Positions 1 to 9,000 of a DNA stretch of 11,418 nt are shown in pieces. A program made the translations under genes and the position numbers. The notes beneath the pieces are model-generated. The model worked only from the letters and a program-made list of their open reading frames with translations. It ran no database searches and was not told where the DNA came from. The stretch spans positions 1 through 11,418 of the forward strand of contig QAXH01001586.1 in NCBI GenBank assembly GCA_004335635.1, given 5' to 3'. Within the stretch, counting starts at the first letter, position 1. The number at the start of each line of letters is the position of its first letter. The DNA is from Chloromonas sp. AAM2 (lineage: Eukaryota; Chlorophyta; Chlorophyceae; Chlamydomonadales; Chlamydomonadaceae).

Positions 1-3000
1 CCGGGTTTCGATGGGAATGGGGGGCTCAATCACACGGGGTGATGCAAGCGGTAGGACTGTAGGCACACTGCTTAGCGCTGGGATGGAGGGAACTGTGCCG
101 GTTGGAATGGCGCCAGCTGCTGCCCTTGCCAGGATGCGCCGGACCAAGGCCGACGGCCTGGCATGACCAGCAGCCGCTGCCTCAGGCATTGGCACAGGCT
201 CTGGTGCTGGGGTGGGGTCGGTTACAGGGCTGTTGCTGTCAGCAGTTGTGACCGGTGCGGTCGGCTGAACCGGCGTGGCTACTTTGCTGGTGCGGCTGGT
301 TCTGCCGGCTGGAGTGTTTGCAGCTGCTGAGCTGTTATGTGGGCGTCCAAATGAGTGTGCATGGCCAGTGTTGGTGCTTGGTACTGGTGCATGCACTGGC
401 CTGCGCAGCATGAGAGCTGTCTGCCTTGCCGGCTGGTTCAAAACCGAGCCGACATCCTTGCTCATGTCGTCATGCAAACCACTGGCGATGGCGTTACTCT
501 TACTGTTACTGCTGCCACGTGGGGAGTCACGTGCGGCACGTGGCTTTTGTGTGACGCTGTGTGACGTTGTGCTTGACGAGCCGGGGTAGACGTTGCCACG
601 TGATGAAGGCAGGGACAGCTGTGAGAAGCCACGTGACAAGGTTATGGAAGGGTCTGGAGATGGGCCTGTGGGTATGGCAGGGGGTGTCTGGGTGCCTGGG
701 GATAGCTGAGCAGGGCCGCTGAAGGAATCTCGAGGGTAGCCAAAGGATGGCTGCAGCAGGGTCTCATCTGTGTGATGTGCCGCTGAGTTGGGGATCAGCA
801 TGGGTGTGCCATGCATGCTTGAGCCCATGTCAAGGCGGCGAGCAGCAGTCATGGTCAAGGCCAGAGGCTCAGCACGTGCAGCATGCAGGACGCTCATGGG
901 CCGCAGCCGCCGCTGCTGCAGTTGGTGCTGCTCCAGCTCCCCTGACGGCATGCCGCCGTCGGCTGCTCCAGCAGCGCCAGCCAGCAGCGGCGCCGGCTCC
1001 AGGTCCAATGCAGCTGCCCTACTTGCTCCAGCCAGCACAGGCATTCTCCAGTACGTCCGTGAGGGCTTGTACGCAGACCCGCCTTCCCCGCCATTGCTAC
1101 CACCAAGCACCCCACCAACGGACGTGGTGTGTGTGGGCGTGTTGCTACGGGAAGTGCACCGGCTGCTGCCCACGTCGCCCGTCTCAAACATAGGGTTCAC
1201 GCAGTGCTGCTGTAGCCAGTCCGGCCCCTCAATACCCATCTCTCCGTGCCCCATCGCCGCTAGGACAGCGCCGTGGTTGGCGCCGACCGGGGAAAGCGTA
1301 ACCGATGCAGTCTCAGCCCCGGATAGACGTGCGAGTGAGCCACTTGTCTCGCACTCACTCATACCCCGCCAAGCGTCCAAATGGACACTGCTTGTGTTTG
1401 TGGTGCCACTAGCAGGCGGTCGCTCAAAGTCGCCAAAGCTCAGAGAAATCTCTGATGCACCGGCACCACCACCATAACTAGTGTGGACGGAACTCAAACC
1501 GCACGGGCTGTCGCCAGCCGCCCCGCCGTCTGACCCGTCCCCGCCTGCCCGCATACCGTCACCACCCACACCGTTCCCACTTCCAGCCGCCTCACCAACA
1601 CCGAATATACGGCCCATGCCAATGGCATTGACCACCACAACGCCCTGAGCGCCGTTGACCAAGCCTTGGCCTGGTGCAAGGTCGTTCTGGATTGCTGCAG
1701 CAACAGCACGAACCCGACCCGGCCCAGACGGCCAGCAGGACTTGAGGAACGACTTCTGGTCTGCTCCTTCCGACCCGTCGATGACTACAACGCCCGCCAG
1801 CTGGTTAGCAGCATCTGCCTTGGCCTTAGCAGCCAGCAGAAGCTGCTGCTGCTCCAGCTCCTGCTGCAGCCGTGCCTGCTCCAGCTGGAGCTGCTTTTGC
1901 AGCTCCTGCTGCTCCAGCGCCTGCTGCTCCAGGAGCAGCTGCTGGCGGGCTGCCGCCGCTGCAGCCCGTTTCCCGTCCAGCCATGCCTGCTCAGCTGGCT
2001 TCAGATGCTGCACTGTAGCCCCAACTGGTGGGAACACCTTGGTCCCCGCCTGGGTATGGGTGGTTGCTGGTGCGGTGCCAGCACGCCTGGCCTTGAAATC
2101 CTGGTCAATGCACAGGCTGGCATCACTACCTTTCCTTGCAAGTACATCGGGTGTCTGTCCTGCCTTGAGCGCAACCGCTGCCGCTGAGCGCCTGGGTGCC
2201 ATCTTCGCCTTCCTCTTGCCTTGCTCTGCCTGCACACCGGCTTGCTTGACGGCTTCTTGCAGTAGCCAATCGCCTCGCTTAGCAGCAGTGACGCCCATGC
2301 GTCCCATCAACGCAACAGCAGCCCGGTGCGCGTCTGCATGCTGCTGAGACGACGCAAGGGCAGCCGAGTGCGCCGGTAACCCTAGGCTTACCCTATCGGC
2401 CATTGGGGAAGACGACAGCATGCCGAGAGGGCCGGAGTGCAGCTCCAGAAGCGCGCAGCGGAGCGACCAGAAGTCGACCGTTTGCGCAACGCCTGTGCCG
2501 GCCGTGCGTGCCTGTGACAGCCTAGCCTTGCCCAGCCGCTTGCCCTTGTTATTGACGTCACCGGTGGTGGTGGAGTTAAGGCTTGGGTCTGTTTTGAGTA
2601 CCAGGCAACGGTCTCGGGCGAAGGCAGGGAGTGCGGGTTGTGACGCGGGCTGTGCAATCGCCATTGTGCTGGTCCGTCGGGACCGGCCCTGGCCGATGAT
2701 ACCTGAGCCGCCTGGTGGACTGCTGTGAGAAGCCACCGCTCGGGAAAGCCAGGAGCTGCATCGGTGCATCTGGCGGTGGAACTGGGATGTGCTGCTGTCG
2801 TCCAAAGTAAGGCTAACTGAAGGGCAGTGCTGGGGGGTGGTGTTATCCAAGGTTGGACTCTCCGCGGTCAAGGGTGTGGTGGCGGTTGGCGTTTCTAAGG
2901 TGGTTATGGCAGTTGGTACGACAATGTGGCAGTTGCTGGTGCCATGTGGGCGGTGTGTGTGGCGTAGGAGGGTGTTGATGCGGGCGTTGCGAGGCATTGG

Positions 3001-3009
3001 GCACAGCGC
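1..3009 (-). CDS. Exon 19 (partial): giant exon for the cytoplasmic tail
   Basis: Encodes residues 1144-2146: 1,003 codons with no stop, running off the left edge. It begins ALCPMPRNARINTLLRH. Regions in order are: a Thr/Pro/Ser-rich part; GRSRRTSTMAIAQ, with a basophilic phosphosite-like RRTS; the ordered-looking QTVDFWSLRCALLELHSG; a basic GKRKAKMAPRRS; a coiled coil of Leu/Gln/Glu (1801-1980); LAGVVVIDGSEGADQKSFLK and a Gly-rich stretch (NGVVVVNAIG-like, then GGDG repeats); and long Ser/Pro/Thr-rich, probably disordered sequence to the edge. The acceptor is CCACGCAG at 3010-3011. Open length, lack of stops and a consistent composition support coding. No enzyme domain is recognised. Confidence 0.8.
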
Positions 3010-6000
3010 CTGCGTGGCAGTTACCAGTTACATTTGGTGAGCAGATTTGGTCGCAGTCGATCAGCAATGAGGGCAGCATCATGCTGACAAGAACTTCTGA
3101 CAACCAGCACATCATAGCGAACTGGACAAGCACCACCCTTTGACAATGTTCACGATTACCCAATCATAGTCGTATTCATTGCATGGCTTCCCGTGTATCG
3201 CTCTTCTGCAGCTTACGGTGCAGACCCAACACTCTGTACACTCAGGTCACCAAATCATCTACTGGATTTGTTCCGCCTGCCGAGGCTAAGACCACTCAAA
3301 CACATACAACTACTGAGCCTGTTCCGCTCTTTGCCAATACCTCACCTGCAGTATCAGTTGTACGTCAGTGACTGCGGGTCGCCTGCCGCCCAACATAGCG
3401 CCCGGCCGGGCTGCCAGCCTGCGCACATGAGCCAACACCACCACTATTTGAACAAAATGCCTACAACTATCCTTCCTGTTTCTTCATACGAGCCTTTCCT
3501 CTTGCCCAGCACAACAAGGCAGCTGTCCACTTCATCCCCCTCGGCCCTCTGTCCGCCTGTCGCCGGTACTGCCCCTCCGGCACCTTCATACCTTGCTTTT
3601 TGCACAGCTGGACCCATCATTGCCCCTGTCACCTGTACTGCCTCCACAGCCTCATGAGTGTGGCCGCCACCATCCCGTACAGCAGCCACCCCACACACAG
3701 GTGCAGCGGCATCAGGAAGCAACCCAGGATCAGACGCTCGGCACCATTGCCATGAGACTCAACGTCCTGCGGTCAGTGGCCATGCAAATATCATTGCGTT
3801 GATGTCAATTTGGCTGTAGCATTGCAGCCTGTAACGCAGGCCATGCACGTGTCCACATGTGCCGTGCACGTCCGTTGCCTGCACCCCCAGGCGCTGTTCC
3901 ACACCCGACAGTCCTTTACAACGCACCGTCAGTAGGACCAGACACCCAACACAAGCGCCTGCGAGGGTCTGTCCGGGCTAGCCAGAACTGCCCAAGCCAT
4001 GTCAGGCACTTGTCCCATGCAGTGGTCATGCTGGTCATGCCTGTTCAAACCCACATGCATTCTAGAGCCGATGTGCAGCTCCGCCTCACCTGCCAGACGT
4101 TACTCATCCACCGTGTGGCTGTCCTGTCAGGGATCAGCAACTGAGTGACAAGTGTGATGGAAGATCCCAGGTCATTGGTCTCAGGGTACTGACCACCAAA
4201 CACACACGCAAGCACCTGCACACACACAAATGCCGCCATAATCGAGCATTCTGTGGCAAACGCTGCGCAGGCTTACAATTGACTGCATATGTCAGGACAG
4301 AGGCAAGCAGAAGGGGCGGAAAGAGCAGCCCAGAGAGTTTTGGCAACTTAAGCGTGGATGTCACATGTTGCTGAACTAACCCACCACTCCCAGCGACGCC
4401 ACTATGCCCGCATAGATGACCACGAACAGCGCTAGGTCCGGTAGCGCCGCACCCATGGCAGCCAGCATGGGCCCGGTGCGGGGCAGGGCCATGGCGGAGC
4501 CCAGCAGCCGAGCCATGAGCAGGAACAGGACCGAGGACTGGAGGGCGGTGTAGGTGGCCTGCGAGCGGGGTGCGGGCGTGATGACGAGGATGCTGGTGCA
4601 CGCTTGACCAAGCAGTGGCGCACCGTGTAAACGCCATTTGTTGCAGTCCCTGCCTTTGTGAACCAAGAATTCATAATGTCTAAGCAAGCACTGCACTGTG
4701 AAGCACTGCTCCTGTGCGCACAAAGCGGAACCGCCTGGCCTTCCTGATCGAGTCCAACAGCCAGGCTATGCAGTGCCCGTGCTACACCCTTCCACCGACC
4801 CATTGCTGGTTGACGTCCTTGACGCTGTTGGCCAGGTGCTGCATGGACTCCAGGCTGGGCGACACCGCCAAACTGAAGGCACAAGCAACACGCAGACTAG
4901 ATTGAGTACAGCTTTGGAACATCACCAGCCCGAAACTCAAATGCAAGAAATTATGGAAGAAGCAAAAACACGATCAGCAGCTTGTGATGAATTTGAAATA
5001 GTCAACACAACATGTTGTGCTGGAGCTTTTCAAATGCACACAAAGCTCGTAGTGCTTATCAGCTGCTGTCCAGCCACACACCTGATGTTGATGTTGTCCG
5101 ACACGCTGGTGCTGTTGGCCATGGTAGCCAGCACCCCTGCCGCTGCCGCCATGAGGGCTGCAGTGGACATGTCCCAGGCCAGGGCCCAGCCCATGGCCCA
5201 GGCGCGGTACCTCTGCAGGCCCTGGCAGACCAGCAGCGCCCGGCTGGGCACAGGACCCCCTGCAACCACCCACACGCACCAAGTGGCATTTGTTCTTCCT
5301 AGCAAAGGATTGATAATGATCACAGGAAGCAGTGTTGCAGTGATGAGACAGCCACTTGGGGGATACGCACTTGGGCACCTCACATCATGTAGCGCCTTCT
5401 AGCAAGCGCCCAAGATGTGAAGGAGACTAATGTTGGAGAGCCGGAGTGGCTGACCAAACCCAGACAACATCCCTTGTCCTTAAGAAAAGGTGAAAGGCCA
5501 GCTGCTCTTTGACCTGGATTTCCATTCAGAGCAGCCCACTGGCTGCTTGGTCTTGCCCATCCCTGCCCCAGACCCCCTTACACGCATCCCGACTTGCGCA
5601 GCCACTGTTAGCCTGGTTTGCACTCTCTTACACAAGCCCCCCTCACACGCTCTCACACGCACCTGCTAGGTACGCCTGGAGCCCCCTCGCCTCGCGCCAC
5701 ATGCGCCAGCCGTTACAAACCCACGTGACCAGCCCCAGGGCAAAGGCAGTGCCAAACAGCACCAACGCAAGGATAAAGGGAGTAACCAGGGCAGAGGAGG
5801 GTGCTGCATCAGAACCGGCCCTGGATAGGCTGATGGCGGGGGCGGGGAAGAGGGCGTTGGTGAGCGTGATGAGCCCGTCGCCTGCCCAGGTGAACTGGAG
5901 GTCTGACAGGGCTAGGGCGTTCAGGTCTGGGTTGTGAGTCACCTGAAGGACAGGAGCATTGAATCATCACATGTTCACATCACGACAGTCAGGGGACGGC

Positions 6001-9000
6001 TGTTACCTACCATGAGCAAGAGAATGCCACATGGGATATGGCATGATTCCACGCAGCCCCAGCCTCGAATTACGCTGTCAGCTCAGCCTTGATGCCACTT
6101 CTTGCAATCGTAATAGACTGAGTGCAAAGCAACGCTTCTGCTTTTCTTTTCCGACTTGATTTTGGTGATTATGGCAGAAAGCACCCAGGGCCACACTCGA
6201 CTTAGTCCTTGCATTCTGCCTGCTGTGACTCACCAGCTGTACATTGATTGACTGTGCAGTCGCATCGCTCATCCAGCGCATGGCCCACAGGTCCCGCAGC
6301 CACTGACTCAGCACAGCAGCGCCGACACCGCCATCAAGCACCACTGTTTGAGTCAGGCTAGGGCCAGGGATCGCCTGGGTGTCCGAGTTGGTCAGGCCGG
6401 TCCAAGGAGATGGGAGAGCGCTGGTAAGTGCTGGTGCACAGCTGCCTGCAAGTTGGGCGATACAACAGAGGGACAGTCAGGTGCAGGTTTGCCATGTCTG
6501 GGTCTTCAAGAGCAGAGGGCAATGGAACAATGAACAGTCTACAATTCTATCGAAGGTATTTGTGATAGTAGTGCGCAGAAACCTCATGTGGTATGCATCC
6601 AGTACCAAGCTTGCGCGCACGCGGGCATTGGATCTGTCATATCATGACACACGTTGTGCCTTACCTGCATTCGGGTTGCACGACGCCAGGGACGCGAACC
6701 TGTCCTCCGGGCCCGCACCGCAGCACGCCGGCACGGACTTGCGCGTCAGGCTGACGACAGCAGCAGCCCGAGCCAACGCTGTGTGCGAGCCCGACCAACC
6801 GACGGTCCGGCGAGTATGTGGGTCTCTTGCTTCAGCCGACTCGACTTTTTGGACAGCGATGTCTGTTTGCTTGACGATAAAAGACCAGTTGGCAGAGGTC
6901 GATCGCTTGCCCTCGAGACAGGACGGATCGTTCTTACCAGCGTCTTCTGGGTTTGCCTCGCTGGCAGCGTCGTTGTTGGCATTAGCAAAATCCTCGATTA
7001 TCCACTGCTGCAGACTGGCGTCGAGTCCGTGGCCATGCTTGTCAAAAAGGAACTGCTGAAGCGCAGCAAGGGCGAAGGCATTGACGGTTGGCTGGGAGCC
7101 GCGCAAGCGCTGCAAATGATGTGCCCCGTTGCCGAGGGCCTCTTGCACGCCAGAGTACACCTGCGTGCACGCAATCCATGTGCAGATTGTGTGACAGCGA
7201 AGGTGCCGTTCTGTGTCGAGTTTGACTCATGGCAAACGCGAAGAACAAGCGCGTACGCCAACTTTCTCAGATCTGCTTGCTAGTTGGAACATGATAGCCT
7301 TGGTTAGCGACAATGGGAATGTACATCACCGCCCGCGCGACCGACCTGCTCCCTGATTGTGTTGTCGAGTCGCCCTTCATCGGCAGCTTGATCCTGCAGA
7401 CTCAGAGCCTGCTGGTCCATGTCCTGCACCGCCTTCTGCGTTGCCAGCGCAGTTTCGCTCAACGCCTGAACCATCGCTACCAGCTCAACCAATGCGGCGG
7501 TTTCGTCAACAGTAGTGACCGAGTCCGTCTCCTGGAGCACCCGACTGTCAAAGTGCGCGTCGTCCATGGATGCAAGCGCCAGACTCCTCCTTACATTGGA
7601 CGTGGTCTGCAGAAGCGTGGCAACAGCCTGCACGGCTGAACAGGAGACATCATGGGACACACATACTCCTTGCTGTGCGCCGGTCCCCCCAACCAACTGG
7701 GCATACAGACTGGGCACGTTGTCATCGGATGTGGCCTGGTCGTCCAAACCCGCATCGGCCTTGGCCAAGCTGCAAAACTCCGTCCCTGGCAAGGTGTTGC
7801 ACGGGTCGGTTGGCAGCACCAGTGTGCGAGAGACAGTAGCAGCAGCACCTGCAAACAATCAAGCAGTGCGCTGTAGGACACGGCATACATCATTGTGTTC
7901 CAACAGTGCGCCTTTGATTACGTTGATGTGAACCTTGTGCTCCCAGGCATCGGTTGCAGGCAAAACAGGCAGTCGATGCTATTACCCGCATCAACAGAAT
8001 GTTGAAGCACAGGCGTCCTATGCACCCGTGGTCAAGGTCTTCGCTTGTTTGGCTGCTCACATTACGTTTTCCACATACATGTCAGCACATCCTGTCCTCC
8101 CCTGCCCAATCGTCACGTTCATCCGCCTTATACGGCCCACCTCTCACCTTCTTTTCCCACCGCCATGAACGACAACGTGAACACATGCTGTTGCATGTCC
8201 CCAAGCGCATACGTGGTGTCCGTCACAGGCAAAGCCATGAGGCCCATGCTTGAGCTGTTGGGTTGCATGGTGATGTTGCATGCAGTGGCGAGGTCCAAGG
8301 ACGGGCTCCATGCGTGAGCTGCAGGCAACAAGACGCATCATGATAGAAGCTGGGATCAGGGATGCATGCAGGGAACACATGCACAAGTATGACATGCTCA
8401 AACGTCAACCCAAAGACTAGATCAGACAACCAACAATTTTTTTTTTGTTGGCCCTGGGGCGGCCATGCACGTTCATATGAATAGCAGACGTATGGGGGGT
8501 GGAGAGCCCATGATGTTGCATGCTGTCCTGCTTACCTTGGCATGTGGGCGTGACCAGCCACTCGGGCTGCGCACAGTACGTGGGTGCACAGACCAGCACC
8601 TGAGGCTGGCCATCGGCAGGTGCCTGAGCAGTGCTGGCATTGACCTGCGTACAAGCAGCAGACACGCAACCCACTGTGAGTGTACAAGCAAGCAGGCAAG
8701 CAACTGTAAGTTGGTCCGATGGCCACCTTCCTGGCGCAGCCATGTGGCACAACACAGCAAGCAATCTTCTACAAGCAAGCAGGCAAGCAACCCCGGACCA
8801 CTGGTGCATCGAGTATTCCCAAACATTACTGCGACGTATCCTTGATAGCTAGAAGGACAGTGACGTACACACTCGATGATACCAATTATCACAAAACATT
8901 CCCAAAACAAACTTGTCGCCCAGTGCAAACCACAGGTTTCAAAAAAACCATTACCAGCAAGGTCACACCTGTGCTGATGGCCCCAAAGTTGAATCAGGAG

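Larger units (their letters stand above)
8645..8968 (-). other. Intron 6, with a 22-base direct repeat
   Basis: This 324-base intron contains two exact copies of a 22-base sequence built on AAGCAAGCAGGCAAGC (see the repeat entries). No gene or RNA was recognised in it. Confidence 0.7.

Noticed and set aside
788..1477. Forward-strand 229-codon frame
   Set aside because: Antisense to exon 19, low-complexity Pro/Ser/Ala product, and no splice or domain support.
1655..2347. Forward-strand 230-codon frame rich in Cys and Ser, resembling a Cys-rich secreted protein
   Set aside because: It is the antisense shadow of the CAG/CTG-rich coiled-coil region of exon 19. The minus-strand frame is open for 1,003 codons and spliced in phase to a recognisable channel.
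3041..3085. Alternative small exon (MMLPSLLIDCDQICSPN) between exons 17 and 19
   Set aside because: Phases would fit, but the splice sites are weaker than those of exon 18 and the hydrophobic/Cys-containing product is less expected just inside the membrane.
1..3345. Possibility that the left 3 kb is a separate gene
   Set aside because: Exon 18 connects S6 to exon 19 in exact phase, there is no start codon with upstream context or poly-A signal between them, and basic cytoplasmic sequence follows S6 as expected. Transcript data could still overturn this.
4134..4637. Minus-strand 167-codon frame over exons 15-16
   Set aside because: It is His/Pro-rich in a shifted frame and crosses two introns, while the alternative frame gives a clean S4-S5 channel signature.
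4698..5402. Forward-strand 234-codon frame
   Set aside because: Antisense over exons 13-14 and their introns, with no domain or codon support.
6654..7283. Forward-strand 209-codon frame over exon 10
   Set aside because: Shadow of exon 10, whose minus-strand frame has correct acceptor, donor and phase.
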